Below, piece after piece: positions 39,920 to 49,577 of a DNA stretch of 64,000 nt; positions within the stretch are counted from its first letter, which is position 1; each line of letters begins with the position of its first letter. Origin of the DNA: Mumia sp. ZJ1417 (GTDB lineage Bacteria; Actinomycetota; Actinomycetes; Propionibacteriales; Nocardioidaceae); contig NZ_CP059901.1 in the NCBI RefSeq assembly GCF_014127285.1, positions 3,968,001 through 4,032,000 of the forward strand, in the 5' to 3' direction. The translations under genes and the position numbers were made by a program. Below the pieces are notes generated by a model. The model did not search any database, was not told the origin of the DNA, and was given only the letters and a program-made list of their open reading frames with translations.

Positions 39920-41580
39920 TGAGCGACGGTCTCGCAGGCGTGCTGAGCCTGCTCACCGTGGTCGGCCTGCTGGCCCTTGCCTACCGACCCCTCGGCGACT
40001 ACATCGCCCGGACGCTCGAGAGCCCGCGGCACAGCCGCGTCGAGCGCCCGCTGTACCGGCTCGCCGGCGTCAACCCGGACGCGACGCAGAGCACCCGCGC
40101 GTACGCGCTCGCCGTCATCGGGTTCTCCGTCGTGAGCCTGGTCCTCCTCTCTCTCCTGCTGGTGCTGCAGTCCTTCCTGCCGTACTCGCGCGACATGGAC
40201 GGCATGCCGTGGGAGATGGCACTCAACACGGCCGCCTCCTTCGTGGCCAACACGAACTGGCAGTCGTACGCCGGTGAGTCGACGCTCGGCTGGACGGCCC
40301 AGACCGCCGGCCTCGCCGTGCAGAACTTCGTCTCGGCTGCCGTCGGCATCGCCGTCGCCGTCGCGCTCATCCGTGGTTTCACGAGAAACCGTTCGGACCA
40401 GCTCGGCAACTTCTGGGTCGATCTCGTCCGCGTGAGCCTGCGGGTCCTCCTCCCGATCGCCTTCATCGGAGCCGTGCTGCTCGTGATCGCGGGCACCGTG
40501 CAGAGCTTCGGTGCCGACCAGGTCGTGGACACGATCACCGGTGGGCAGCAGACGATCACGACCGGCCCGGCGGCGAGCCAGGAGGCGATCAAGGAGCTCG
40601 GCACCAACGGCGGAGGGTTCTACAACGCCAACTCGGCCCACCCCTTCGAGAATCCGAACGGCTTCTCGAACCTGCTGGAGATCTTCCTCATGCTGCTGAT
40701 CCCCGTCGCCCTCACCCGGACGCTGGGCACGATGCTCGGCAACCGCAAGCAGGGGTACGCGGTGCTGGGCGCGATGGCCGGCCTCTTCTTCACCTCGCTC
40801 GCGATCACCACGTGGGCCGAGGTCGGCGCGCACGGCGACTCCGCCCAGGCTGCGGGCGCCGCGATGGAGGGCAAGGAGACCAGGATCGGGGAATGGGCGT
40901 CGGCCCTCTTCGCCACGGTGACGACCGGAACGTCCACCGGCGCGGTCAACTCCGCCCACGACTCGTACACGCCGACCGGCGGCGGCGCCGTCCTCGTGAA
41001 CATGATGCTCGGCGAGGTCACGCCGGGCGGTGTCGGCGCCGGGATCTACGGCGTCCTCGTGATGGCGATCCTCGCGGTCTTCGTCGCGGGCCTCATGGTC
41101 GGTCGTACGCCCGAGCTGCTCGGCAAGAAGATCCGGTCGACCGAGATGCGCTACGTCGCGCTCTACACGCTGACCACGCCGACCCTCGTCCTCGTCGGTG
41201 TCGGGATCGCGATCGCGCTGCCCAGCACCGCGGCGGCGATGGGCAACCCGGGAGGCCACGGCTTCTCCGAGGTCGTCTACGCCTTCACGTCGGCGGCGAA
41301 CAACAACGGCAGCGCGTTCGGCGGCATCACGGTCACGTCCACGTTCTTCCAGCTGATGCTCGCCGCGGCGATGCTGCTCGGCCGGTTCGTGCCGATCCTG
41401 TTCGTCCTCGCCCTGGCCGGCTCGCTGGCACGCCAGGGGAAGGTCCCCGCGACCGCCGGCACCCTTCCCACCCACACTCCCCTGTTCGCGGGCCTGCTGG
41501 TCGGGGTCATCCTCGTGATGACCGGGCTGACCTACTTCCCCGCGCTCGCCCTCGGTCCGATTGCGGAGGCCCTCGCATGA
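39919..41580 (+). CDS. kdpA: Potassium-transporting ATPase, K+-binding subunit KdpA
   Basis: The 553-residue membrane subunit resembles K+ channels, with four selectivity-filter regions. Visible landmarks are [60 protein letters not shown] and [14 protein letters not shown]. The usual ten membrane helices can be counted. It captures extracellular K+ and passes it to KdpB. The stop overlaps the kdpB start (ATGA). Length and motifs are normal. Confidence 0.97.
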   Translation: MSDGLAGVLSLLTVVGLLALAYRPLGDYIARTLESPRHSRVERPLYRLAGVNPDATQSTRAYALAVIGFSVVSLVLLSLLLVLQSFLPYSRDMDGMPWEMALNTAASFVANTNWQSYAGESTLGWTAQTAGLAVQNFVSAAVGIAVAVALIRGFTRNRSDQLGNFWVDLVRVSLRVLLPIAFIGAVLLVIAGTVQSFGADQVVDTITGGQQTITTGPAASQEAIKELGTNGGGFYNANSAHPFENPNGFSNLLEIFLMLLIPVALTRTLGTMLGNRKQGYAVLGAMAGLFFTSLAITTWAEVGAHGDSAQAAGAAMEGKETRIGEWASALFATVTTGTSTGAVNSAHDSYTPTGGGAVLVNMMLGEVTPGGVGAGIYGVLVMAILAVFVAGLMVGRTPELLGKKIRSTEMRYVALYTLTTPTLVLVGVGIAIALPSTAAAMGNPGGHGFSEVVYAFTSAANNNGSAFGGITVTSTFFQLMLAAAMLLGRFVPILFVLALAGSLARQGKVPATAGTLPTHTPLFAGLLVGVILVMTGLTYFPALALGPIAEALA

Positions 41581-43583
41581 CCCTCTCCCAGCTCGTGAGC
41601 CAGGTGCCCACGGCCCTGGCCAAGCTCGACCCGCGCCACATGTGGCGCAACCCGGTGATGTTCGTGGTGCTCGTCGGGTCCGTCCTCACCACCGTCCTCG
41701 CGCTCGCCGACCCCGACTTCTTCACGATCGCGATCGCGGTCTGGCTGTGGTTGACGGTGATCTTCGGCAACCTCGCCGAGGCCGTCGCCGAAGGGCGCGG
41801 CAAGGCGCAGGCCGCGTCGCTGCGCGCTGCCCGCAAGGACACCGTCGCGCGCCGCCTCGAGCGCGACGGCACCGAGACCGCGGTGCCCGGCACCGACCTC
41901 AAGATCGGCGACCGGGTGGTCGTCGAGGCCGGCGAGGTCATCCCCGGCGACGGCGACGTCGTCGAGGGCATCGCGTCGGTCGACGAGTCCGCGATCACCG
42001 GCGAGTCCGCACCCGTGATCCGCGAGGCCGGCGGAGACCGATCTGCGGTGACCGGCGGCACCACCGTGCTGTCCGACCGGATCGTCGTGAAGATCACCGC
42101 GGCCCCCGGCAGCACGTTCCTCGACACGATGATCGCGCTTGTGGAGGGCACATCGAGGCGCAAGACCCCCAACGAGAACGCGCTGACGATCCTCCTCTCC
42201 AGCCTCACGATCGTCTTCCTGCTCGCCGTGGCGACGCTGGCGCCGATGGCCGACTACGCCGGTGCGCCGCAACGCACGCTCGTCCTCGTCGCGCTGCTCG
42301 TCTGCCTGATCCCGACCACGATCGGGGCGCTGCTCTCGGCGATCGGCATCGCCGGCATGGACCGGCTCGTCCGCGTCAACGTCCTCGCGATGTCGGGGCG
42401 TGCGGTCGAGGCCGCGGGCGACGTCGGCACGCTGCTGCTCGACAAGACCGGCACGATCACGTACGGCAACCGGCGCGCGACGTCCTTCGTCCCGCAGGCG
42501 GGTCTGGACCGCGAGGTCCTGCGGGACACGGCACGGCTCTCGAGCCTCGCCGACCCCACGCCCGAAGGTCGTTCGATCGTGGAGCTCGCCCTCACGCAGG
42601 GTGCTCCTGACGTGCCGCTCCCGGCCGGGGCGCAGGTCGTCGAGTTCTCCGCATCGACCCGCATGTCCGGGGTCGACCTCGCCGACAGGACGGTGGTCCG
42701 CAAGGGCGCCGCGTCGGCCGTCCTCGCCTGGCTCGACCAGACCGCACTGCCGCCCAGCGTCGAGTCGGCCGTCGAGCGGATCAGCGCGGACGGCGGCACG
42801 CCGCTGGTCGTCGCCGTCCGTCCCCCGCACGGTGCGGGACAGGTCCTCGGTGTGGTCCACCTCAAGGACGTCGTGAAGCCCGGCATGGCCGAACGGTTCG
42901 CCGAGCTGCGCCGGATGGGCATCCGTACGGTCATGGTGACCGGCGACAACGCGATCACCGCGAAGGCGATCGCCGCGGAGGCCGGTGTGGACGACGTCCT
43001 CGCCGAGGCGACGCCCGAGGAGAAGATGGCCTTCATCCGTCAGGAGCAGGCCGGCGGCCGCCTGGTCGCGATGACGGGTGACGGCACGAACGACGCCCCC
43101 GCGCTGGCCGCAGCCGACGTCGGCGTCGCGATGAGCTCGGGTACGTCGGCCGCCAAAGAGGCCGGCAACATGGTCGACCTCGACTCCGACCCGACGAAGC
43201 TCATCGACATCGTCGAGATCGGCAAGCAGCTGCTCATCACGCGCGGTGCGCTCACGACCTTCTCGGTCGCGAACGACGTCGCCAAGTACTTCGCGATCAT
43301 CCCTGCGATGTTCGTCGCGGCGTACCCGAGCCTCGAGAGTCTCGACATCATGCGGCTGCACAGCCCCGAGTCGGCGATCCTCTCGGCGGTCGTCTTCAAC
43401 GCGCTCATCATCGTCGCGCTGATCCCGCTGTCGCTCAAGGGCGTGAAGTACCGCGTGACCACGGCGGCCGGGCTGCTGCGCCGCAACCTCCTGGTCTACG
43501 GACTCGGCGGCCTGATCGCGCCCTTCCTCGGGATCAAGATCATCGACCTCCTCCTCGCGAGCCTCTTCGGCTCCGCACTCTGA
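41577..43583 (+). CDS. kdpB: Potassium-transporting P-type ATPase, catalytic subunit KdpB
   Basis: The 668-residue P-type ATPase drives K+ uptake. The phosphorylation motif is [14 protein letters not shown], the actuator motif is [14 protein letters not shown], and the hinge is [31 protein letters not shown] in the membrane domain is specific for KdpB. The ATG at 41577 overlaps the kdpA stop. A long antisense reading frame over this gene is a base-composition shadow. Confidence 0.97.
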   Translation: MTLSQLVSQVPTALAKLDPRHMWRNPVMFVVLVGSVLTTVLALADPDFFTIAIAVWLWLTVIFGNLAEAVAEGRGKAQAASLRAARKDTVARRLERDGTETAVPGTDLKIGDRVVVEAGEVIPGDGDVVEGIASVDESAITGESAPVIREAGGDRSAVTGGTTVLSDRIVVKITAAPGSTFLDTMIALVEGTSRRKTPNENALTILLSSLTIVFLLAVATLAPMADYAGAPQRTLVLVALLVCLIPTTIGALLSAIGIAGMDRLVRVNVLAMSGRAVEAAGDVGTLLLDKTGTITYGNRRATSFVPQAGLDREVLRDTARLSSLADPTPEGRSIVELALTQGAPDVPLPAGAQVVEFSASTRMSGVDLADRTVVRKGAASAVLAWLDQTALPPSVESAVERISADGGTPLVVAVRPPHGAGQVLGVVHLKDVVKPGMAERFAELRRMGIRTVMVTGDNAITAKAIAAEAGVDDVLAEATPEEKMAFIRQEQAGGRLVAMTGDGTNDAPALAAADVGVAMSSGTSAAKEAGNMVDLDSDPTKLIDIVEIGKQLLITRGALTTFSVANDVAKYFAIIPAMFVAAYPSLESLDIMRLHSPESAILSAVVFNALIIVALIPLSLKGVKYRVTTAAGLLRRNLLVYGLGGLIAPFLGIKIIDLLLASLFGSAL

Positions 43584-43617
43584 GCCCGTACGACTGAGCC
43601 CATAGAAGGACACACGC

Positions 43618-44265
43618 ATGACCACCACCACGACCACCACCTCCCCGGACCGCGACTCCGACCCAGCACCCGCCCGCGTCCCGCTCGGCACCGGACTCCT
43701 GCGCCAGACCGCCACCGGGTTGCGCATCCTGCTCGTCCTCACGGTGATCCTCGGGATCGGCTATCCCGCCGCCGTCTGGGCCGTGGGCCTGGTCGTCGCT
43801 CATGACCAGGCGAACGGGCAGATCGTCGAGGTCGATGGCAGCCCTGTCGGTTCCCGGATCATCGGGCAGACGTTCGACGACCCGACGCTGTTCCACACCC
43901 GCCCGTCGGCCACCGAGTACGACGGGCTCGCCAGCGCCGCCAGCAACCTCGGCCCGTCGAACCCGGACCTCCTCGCCCTGATCGAGGAGCGGAGGGCCGC
44001 CGTCGCCGAGGAGGAGGGTGTCGCGCCGTCCGACGTCCCGCCCGACGCCCTCACCGCCTCAGGCTCCGGGCTCGACCCGCACATCTCGACCGCGTACGCC
44101 GACCTCCAGGTGGCGCGCGTCGCCGAGGCCCACGGCCTCGAGCCGTCGACCGTGCGTGACCTCGTCGCCGAGCACACCGCCGGGCGCACGCTCGGCTTCC
44201 TCGGCGAGGAGGGCGTCAACGTCCTGCTGCTCAACCTTGCGATCCTCGACGCCGCGAAGGGCTGA
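43618..44265 (+). CDS. kdpC: Potassium-transporting ATPase subunit KdpC
   Basis: The 215-residue subunit has one N-terminal membrane helix (GLRILLVLTVILGIGYPAAV) and an external domain with VGSRIIGQTFDDPTLFHTRP, then the conserved SNLGPSNPDLLALIEERRAA and SGLDPHISTAYADLQVARVA. It holds KdpA and KdpB together and helps ATP binding. The ATG at 43618 follows AGAAGGAC. It is 34 bases past kdpB. Confidence 0.96.
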   Translation: MTTTTTTTSPDRDSDPAPARVPLGTGLLRQTATGLRILLVLTVILGIGYPAAVWAVGLVVAHDQANGQIVEVDGSPVGSRIIGQTFDDPTLFHTRPSATEYDGLASAASNLGPSNPDLLALIEERRAAVAEEEGVAPSDVPPDALTASGSGLDPHISTAYADLQVARVAEAHGLEPSTVRDLVAEHTAGRTLGFLGEEGVNVLLLNLAILDAAKG

Positions 44266-44269
44266 CAGG

Positions 44270-46825
44270 ATGGCGGGCATGGACCACCCGCCCACGCGCC
44301 GCGGGCGGCTCCGGGTCTATCTCGGAGCCGCTCCTGGCGTGGGCAAGACCTACAAGATGCTCGACGAAGGACAGCGCCGCGCCGCCCGCGGCACCGACGT
44401 CGTGGTCGGCTACGTCGACACGCACGGGCGGGTACGCACAGCCGAGCAGCTCGACGGCCTCGAGGTCGTCCCCCGACAACGTCTCGCCTACGGCGGCTCC
44501 ACGTACGAGGAGATGGACCTCGCTGCGGTGCTCGCCCGCCGCCCCGAGGTCGCGCTGGTCGACGAGCTCGCGCACACCAACGTCGCCGGCGCCGGCCACG
44601 TCAAGCGGTGGGAGGACGTCGAGGCGCTCCTCGACGCCGGCATCGACGTCGTGACGACCGTCAACGTGCAGCACCTCGAGTCGCTCAACGACGTCGTCGA
44701 GTCGATCACCGGCATCCGCCAGCGCGAGACCGTCCCCGACCAGGTCGTCCGCAGCGCCGACGCGGTCGAGCTCGTCGACATGAGCCCGCAGGCGCTGCGA
44801 CGACGTCTGGCCCACGGCAACGTGTACGCCGCCGACAAGGTCGACGCGGCGCTCTCCCGCTACTTCCGCGAGGGCAACCTGTCGGCGCTGCGCGAGCTCG
44901 CCCTGCTCTGGGTCGCCGACCAGGTCGACGAGGGGCTGGCGCGCTATCGCCAGCAGCACCGGATCGACGCGACCTGGCCCACCCGTGAACGCATCGTCGT
45001 GGCCGTGACCGGCGGGCCCGAGTCACCGACGCTCCTGCGTCGAGCAGCGCTCATCGCCGGCCGGACGACCCGCGGCGAGTGGATGGCGGTCTACGTGACC
45101 CGCCGCGACGGCCTCTCGGGGACGTCCCCCGACCAGCTCGCACGCCAGCACGCGATGGTGCACGACATGGGAGGCAGCTTCCACACGGTGGTCGCGGACG
45201 ACGTCGCGGGCGGTCTCCTCGAGTTCGCCCGCGCCGAGAACGCCTCCCAGATCCTCATAGGCGCGTCCCGACGACCCCGGTGGTCGGCGGCGTTCCGCCC
45301 CGGTGTCGGCGAGCGGGTCATCGCGGGATCGGGCGACATCGACGTGCACATCGTGAGCCACGATGAGGCACGGCGTGGTGCCCGCGACCGTGACCGGCGC
45401 CCCGACCTCGGGCGGGGGCGCACGATCCTCGGCTACGTCCTCGCGCTGGTCGCGCCGGCGCTGACCGCCCTCCTGCTCTACACGACCAACGATCTCCACG
45501 ACCTCACGCTGGAGTCGATGCTCATGCTGAGCGTCGTCGTCGTGGTGGCGCTGGTCGGCGGGCTGGTCCCGGCCATGCTGGCGGCGGTGCTGTCGGCGAT
45601 CCTTCTCAACTGGTTCTTCGTCGCCCCCGTCCACACGCTCACGATCGCGCAGGGACAGTACGTCGCCGTGATCGCGGTCTTCGTCGTCGTCGGGGTCGCG
45701 GTCGCCTCCGTGGTCGACCTCGCCGCCGGCCGTGCGGCGCAGGCGCGGCGCGCGTCCGCGGAGGCCGACGCCCTCTCGGTGCTCTCGCACAGCCTCCTGC
45801 GCGCCGGCGAGAGCCTGCCCGCCCTCCTCGCCCAGGCGACCGAGGTGTTCGGGATGAGGGGTGCGGCGATCCTCACCCGTACCGGCGACGGCTGGGCGAC
45901 GACGGTCGCGCACGGCGACGCCCCCGAGAGTGTGGCCGACGCCGACGTGGACGTGCCGATCGACGAGTCGACGTTCCTCGTCCTGCGGGGACGCACGCTC
46001 GACGCCTCCGACCGGCGGCTCGTCACGGCGTACGCGGCGCACGCCGGCGTCGTGATCGAGCGCACCCACGCCGCCGAGGAGCACGCGCGGGCCCACGAGC
46101 TGGCCGAGGCGGACCGGACCCGTACGGCGCTGCTGGCCGCCGTCTCCCACGACCTTCGGAGTCCGCTGGCCGCGATCAAGGCAGCCGTGACGAGCCTGCG
46201 CAACGACGACATCACGTGGTCGGAGCAGGACGAGGCAGACCTGTTGATGACGATCGAGGAGTCCGCGGACCGTCTCGACGCGCTGGTCGCGAACCTCCTC
46301 GACATGAGCCGCTTGCGCACCGGCGCGCTCACCGTGCTCGCGACCGACGTCGACGTGGTCGAGCTGGCCCGGATCGCCGTCGCCCCGTTGGCCGACGCCG
46401 ACCGCGTGGAGGTGCGGGGCGAGCAGGGCGTCCCGCCCGCCTACGCCGACCCCGGGCTCCTCGAGCGGGTGCTGGCCAACCTCTGCGAGAACGCGCTGAA
46501 GCACACCACGAGCCGTGTCCTGGTCCAGGTCTCGGGCTACGTCGAGTCCGACGGCGCACCGCGCACCTGTATCCGCGTCGTCGACCACGGCCCGGGCGTG
46601 GACGACTCCGACCTCGATCGCCTCTTCGCTCCCTTCCAGCGACTCGGCGACGTCCCGCAGGGCGACGGCGTCGGCCTCGGGCTCGCTGTGGCGCGTGGCC
46701 TCACCGAGGCGATGTCGGGAAGGTTGGAGGCGGAGGAGACACCGGGCGGTGGACTCACGTTCGTCCTGACGCTCCCCCAGGCCGTGGTGCGCAGCCCGGC
46801 GACCCCCGAGGAGGAGACGCGATGA
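44270..46825 (+). CDS. kdpD: Sensor histidine kinase KdpD
   Basis: The 851-residue sensor has an N-terminal KdpD domain with Walker A GAAPGVGKT (about residues 20-28) and VDELAHTNVAG, a universal-stress-type domain (VVAVTGGPESPTLLRRAALI), four membrane helices near 390-480, a GAF-like segment, the phosphorylated His in AVSHDLRSPLAAIK, and a C-terminal ATPase with NLCENALKHT and GVGLGLAVARGL. It senses K+ limitation and phosphorylates KdpE. ATGs at 44270 and 44279 are both possible; I kept the first. Confidence 0.96.
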   Translation: MAGMDHPPTRRGRLRVYLGAAPGVGKTYKMLDEGQRRAARGTDVVVGYVDTHGRVRTAEQLDGLEVVPRQRLAYGGSTYEEMDLAAVLARRPEVALVDELAHTNVAGAGHVKRWEDVEALLDAGIDVVTTVNVQHLESLNDVVESITGIRQRETVPDQVVRSADAVELVDMSPQALRRRLAHGNVYAADKVDAALSRYFREGNLSALRELALLWVADQVDEGLARYRQQHRIDATWPTRERIVVAVTGGPESPTLLRRAALIAGRTTRGEWMAVYVTRRDGLSGTSPDQLARQHAMVHDMGGSFHTVVADDVAGGLLEFARAENASQILIGASRRPRWSAAFRPGVGERVIAGSGDIDVHIVSHDEARRGARDRDRRPDLGRGRTILGYVLALVAPALTALLLYTTNDLHDLTLESMLMLSVVVVVALVGGLVPAMLAAVLSAILLNWFFVAPVHTLTIAQGQYVAVIAVFVVVGVAVASVVDLAAGRAAQARRASAEADALSVLSHSLLRAGESLPALLAQATEVFGMRGAAILTRTGDGWATTVAHGDAPESVADADVDVPIDESTFLVLRGRTLDASDRRLVTAYAAHAGVVIERTHAAEEHARAHELAEADRTRTALLAAVSHDLRSPLAAIKAAVTSLRNDDITWSEQDEADLLMTIEESADRLDALVANLLDMSRLRTGALTVLATDVDVVELARIAVAPLADADRVEVRGEQGVPPAYADPGLLERVLANLCENALKHTTSRVLVQVSGYVESDGAPRTCIRVVDHGPGVDDSDLDRLFAPFQRLGDVPQGDGVGLGLAVARGLTEAMSGRLEAEETPGGGLTFVLTLPQAVVRSPATPEEETR

Positions 46826-47499
46826 CGTTCGTGCTGGCGGTCGACGACGACCCCGCGATCCTGCGTACCCTGCGGATCAACCTGCGTGCCCGCGACTACG
46901 AGGTCGAGACGGCCGGGGACGGACGGTCCGCGCTGCAGATCGCGGCCGAGCGCGAGCCCGACGTCGTGCTGCTGGACCTCGGGCTCCCCGACCTCGGCGG
47001 CGTGGCGGTGATCCGCCGGATCCGTGCGGCCAGCGCGGTCCCGATCGTCGTCCTGTCGGCACGGCACGAGTCCGACGACAAGGTCGAGGCGCTCGACGCC
47101 GGAGCCGACGACTACGTCACGAAGCCGTTCGGGATGGAGGAGCTGCTGGCGCGGCTGCGCGCCGCGGTCCGCCGGGGCGCGCCCACGCCGTCGTCGACCG
47201 AACGTGTCGCGGTCGGTGACCTCGTCCTGGATGTCGACGACGGGACCGCCACGAAGGACGGCGTCGAGGTTCACCTCACGCCCACCGAGTGGCGGATCGT
47301 GGCTGCGCTGCTGCGCCGGAGGGGCCGACTCGTCCGGCAGGCCGAGCTGCTCCGTGAGGTGTGGGGACCCGCGTACGAGCGCGAGACTCACTATCTGCGG
47401 GTGTATCTCGCGCAGATCCGCCGCAAGCTCGAGGACGACCCGGCACACCCGGCGTACTTCATCACCGAGCCCGGTCTCGGCTATCGCTTCGTCGGGTGA
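46822..47499 (+). CDS. kdpE: Response regulator KdpE
   Basis: The 225-residue regulator has an N-terminal receiver domain (VLAVDDDPAILRTLR, phospho-Asp in VVLLDLGLPD near residue 52, Lys in DDYVTKPFG) and a C-terminal winged helix of the OmpR type (HLTPTEWRIVAALLRRRGRL, then LRVYLAQIRRKLE). The ATG overlaps the kdpD stop (ATGA). It should activate the kdp promoter; see the repeat array at 39752-39788. Confidence 0.96.
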   Translation: MTFVLAVDDDPAILRTLRINLRARDYEVETAGDGRSALQIAAEREPDVVLLDLGLPDLGGVAVIRRIRAASAVPIVVLSARHESDDKVEALDAGADDYVTKPFGMEELLARLRAAVRRGAPTPSSTERVAVGDLVLDVDDGTATKDGVEVHLTPTEWRIVAALLRRRGRLVRQAELLREVWGPAYERETHYLRVYLAQIRRKLEDDPAHPAYFITEPGLGYRFVG

Positions 47500-47502
47500 G
47501 CC

Positions 47503-47892
47503 TCACCGCACGCTCGGGCGGTCGATGATCCACCGCCACGTGCCGTCGGGCTGCCGGCGTGCGACCTCGCACGTCGCACCACCGGCCCCGGCGCTGCGCG
47601 GGAGCACGGTGGTCGTGAGCGCGAGGTCGCCCTGCACGAGGGGACGGCGCTGAACCCCCGCCCGTACGGCCGCGTGCCTCGAGAGCGTCCGCTCGTAGAA
47701 CGCCCGGATCTCGTCGTGACCCGTCGCCACCGAGCCGTCGGGCAGCTCGAGGACGGCCGACGGCTCGTACAGGGCGACCAGACCGTCGACGTCGCGGGCG
47801 TGCAGGCGGTCGACGAGCTCGGCACCGAGCGCGTCGGGCGTGCGGGGAGCGGGACGGCTCTTCACGGGAGCCAGACGAGGCGCGGTGGACAT
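47503..47892 (-). CDS. NTF2-like / SnoaL-like protein
   Basis: The 129-residue protein shows the ketosteroid-isomerase-like core: DRLHARDVDGLVALYEPSAV, then LPDGSVATGHDEIRAFYERT, then the C-terminal DGTWRWIIDRPSVR. Such small cone-shaped domains bind hydrophobic ligands or act as isomerases. The ATG at 47892 is preceded by poorly defined sequence. It converges with kdpE (three bases apart) and diverges from the next gene. The substrate is unknown. Confidence 0.8.
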   Translation of the reverse strand: MSTAPRLAPVKSRPAPRTPDALGAELVDRLHARDVDGLVALYEPSAVLELPDGSVATGHDEIRAFYERTLSRHAAVRAGVQRRPLVQGDLALTTTVLPRSAGAGGATCEVARRQPDGTWRWIIDRPSVR

Positions 47893-47951
47893 GTGTTCGA
47901 GGCTACGGACGAGCGCTGACAGTTGTCGGTGCGGAGGTCTAGCGTGACGGC

Positions 47952-48524
47952 ATGACCGAGATCGTGCTCTTCCACCACGCCCTGGGGCAGACCGACGGCT
48001 TTCTCGCGTTCGCCGACGATCTTCGCGCGACTGGCTCGCTCGTGCACACTCCTGACGTCTTCGCCGGCCGGACGTTCCCGACGGTCGACGAGGGAGTGGC
48101 GCACGGTGACGAGGTCGGACGTCCCGAGTTGCGCCGGCGTGCCGCGGAGGGGGTCGCCGAGCTGCCGCCCGACGTGGTCTGGGCCGGCGCGTCCCTCGGT
48201 GTCGTGTTCGCCCAGGAGTACGCACAGACCCGACCGGGCGCACGAGGCGCGCTCCTCTTGTACGCAGCGCTGCCGGTCGAGGCGTTCGAAACGCCGTGGC
48301 CCGACGGACTCCCTGTCCAGGTGCACGGCATGGCCGACGACCCGTGGATGGACTGGGACGCGGAGGTCGCGCCGTTCGCTGCCGCGTCGGGCGCCGAGGT
48401 GTTCCGCTATCCCGGCTCGGGGCACGTGTTCGCCGAGGTCGGCAACGTCGACCACGACGCCGATGCGGCTGCGCTCCTGCGCGAGCGGGTGCTGGCCTTC
48501 CTCGCAGAGCTGCCGCAGAGATGA
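47952..48524 (+). CDS. Dienelactone hydrolase family protein
   Basis: The 190-residue alpha/beta hydrolase starts MTEIVLFHHALGQTDGFLAF. The nucleophile elbow reads WAGASLGVVFAQEYA, with Ser where classic dienelactone hydrolases have Cys; the acid is in VQVHGMADDPWMDWD and the His in YPGSGHVFAEVGN. It may hydrolyse a small ester or lactone. Its stop overlaps the next start (ATGA). Confidence 0.88.
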   Translation: MTEIVLFHHALGQTDGFLAFADDLRATGSLVHTPDVFAGRTFPTVDEGVAHGDEVGRPELRRRAAEGVAELPPDVVWAGASLGVVFAQEYAQTRPGARGALLLYAALPVEAFETPWPDGLPVQVHGMADDPWMDWDAEVAPFAAASGAEVFRYPGSGHVFAEVGNVDHDADAAALLRERVLAFLAELPQR

Positions 48525-49105
48525 GCAGCTTCAGCGACGCACCCCGGCTGCCGATGGACTCCGCAGAGGAGTGGCGCTCCTGGCTGTCCGAGCACCACGA
48601 CGACCCCGACCCCGGCGTGTGGATCGTCTGGCGACGGCGCGAGACCGAGCGGCCGGAGCTGTCGTACGAGGCGCTGGTCGAGGAGGCGCTGGCGTTCGGC
48701 TGGATCGACGGCCAGGCCAAAGGGCTCGACGACGACCACTCGATGCTGTGGATGACCCGCCGGCGGCCGGGCTCGGTGTGGAGCCGCCTGTCCAAGGAGC
48801 GTGTCGACCGCGTCGTCGCCTCCGGACGCATGACCCCGGCGGGTCAGGCGGCGATCGACCGCGCAAAGGCGGACGGGTCGTGGTCGCACCTCGACAGCGT
48901 GGAGGCGATGGAGGTCCCTGACGACCTTGCCGCTGCGCTCGACGCCGACCCCGAGGCGCGGCGTCAGTTCGACGCGTTCACGCCCGGGCGGCGCAAGGAG
49001 ATCCTCCGTTGGCTCGTCGACGCCAAGCGTGCGGCCACGCGCGAGGCGCGCATCGCCGAGGTCGTCCGGCTCGCTGCCCAGGGCATCGCCGCGCGCGACC
49101 GCTGA
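48521..49105 (+). CDS. YdeI/OmpD-associated family protein
   Basis: The 194-residue protein has the family marks WRSWLSEHHDDPDPGVWIVW, then EALAFGWIDGQAKGLDDDHS, then TRRRPGSVWSRLSKERVDRV, and the Arg-rich C-terminus RRKEILRWLVDAKRAATREA. Members are linked to bacteriocin or peptide resistance in a few species, but the biochemistry is not known. The start is coupled to the previous gene. Confidence 0.88.
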   Translation: MSSFSDAPRLPMDSAEEWRSWLSEHHDDPDPGVWIVWRRRETERPELSYEALVEEALAFGWIDGQAKGLDDDHSMLWMTRRRPGSVWSRLSKERVDRVVASGRMTPAGQAAIDRAKADGSWSHLDSVEAMEVPDDLAAALDADPEARRQFDAFTPGRRKEILRWLVDAKRAATREARIAEVVRLAAQGIAARDR

Positions 49106-49116
49106 GCACGCGGGCT

Positions 49117-49512
49117 TCAGGCGTCGGGCTGCAAGAACTCGAGCCGGTTGCCGAAGGGGTCCGCGGCATAGAAGCGCCGGTGCCCCGGGAACCCGTCGTC
49201 CCACGTCACGTCGGTGCCGGAGGCGACCAGTCGGGCCGCGACGTCGTCGATGCGCGCGACGAGGATGCCAGGGTGGGCCTTGCGTGCCGGCTCGAAGTCG
49301 TCCTCGACCCCGAGGTGGACCTCGACGCCGCCCAAACGGAACCAGCAGCCGCCACGCGCGGCAAGGACCGGCGGCTTCTCGAGCTCGTGCATGCCGAGCA
49401 CGTCGCGCCAGAACGCCCGGCACTCCGCCTCCCCGCCTCGCGGGATCGCCAGCTGGACGTGGTGGAGGTGGACGAACGCGAGGTGGTCCGGGTCGGAGTG
49501 GGGGTCCGTCAT
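49117..49512 (-). CDS. Glyoxalase/VOC-family protein
   Basis: The 131-residue single-module VOC protein contains FVHLHHVQLAIPRGGEAECR, then FRLGGVEVHLGVEDDFEPAR and the C-terminal RRFYAADPFGNRLEFLQ. His in LHHVQL, His in VEVHLG and Glu in LEFLQ could bind a metal. I chose the ATG at 49512; a GTG nine bases upstream is possible. It is divergent from the FAD gene. It may detoxify an alpha-oxoaldehyde or confer drug tolerance. Confidence 0.85.
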   Translation of the reverse strand: MTDPHSDPDHLAFVHLHHVQLAIPRGGEAECRAFWRDVLGMHELEKPPVLAARGGCWFRLGGVEVHLGVEDDFEPARKAHPGILVARIDDVAARLVASGTDVTWDDGFPGHRRFYAADPFGNRLEFLQPDA

Positions 49513-49577
49513 GCGGTCCACGCTAGCCGTGACGGGGGCCTCGGAACACCGGCCGCCGTGTCGCGGTTGACCCGTAC

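Noticed and set aside
41532-43742. 736-codon open frame antisense to kdpB/kdpC
   Set aside because: It is a shadow caused by high GC and codon bias; the sense genes show full KdpB and KdpC motifs and the antisense protein is Arg/Asp-rich without any domain.
47503-48831. 442-codon minus-strand frame upstream of the NTF2-like gene
   Set aside because: Only the last 129 codons match a protein family; the upstream part is antisense to the dienelactone hydrolase and YdeI-like genes.
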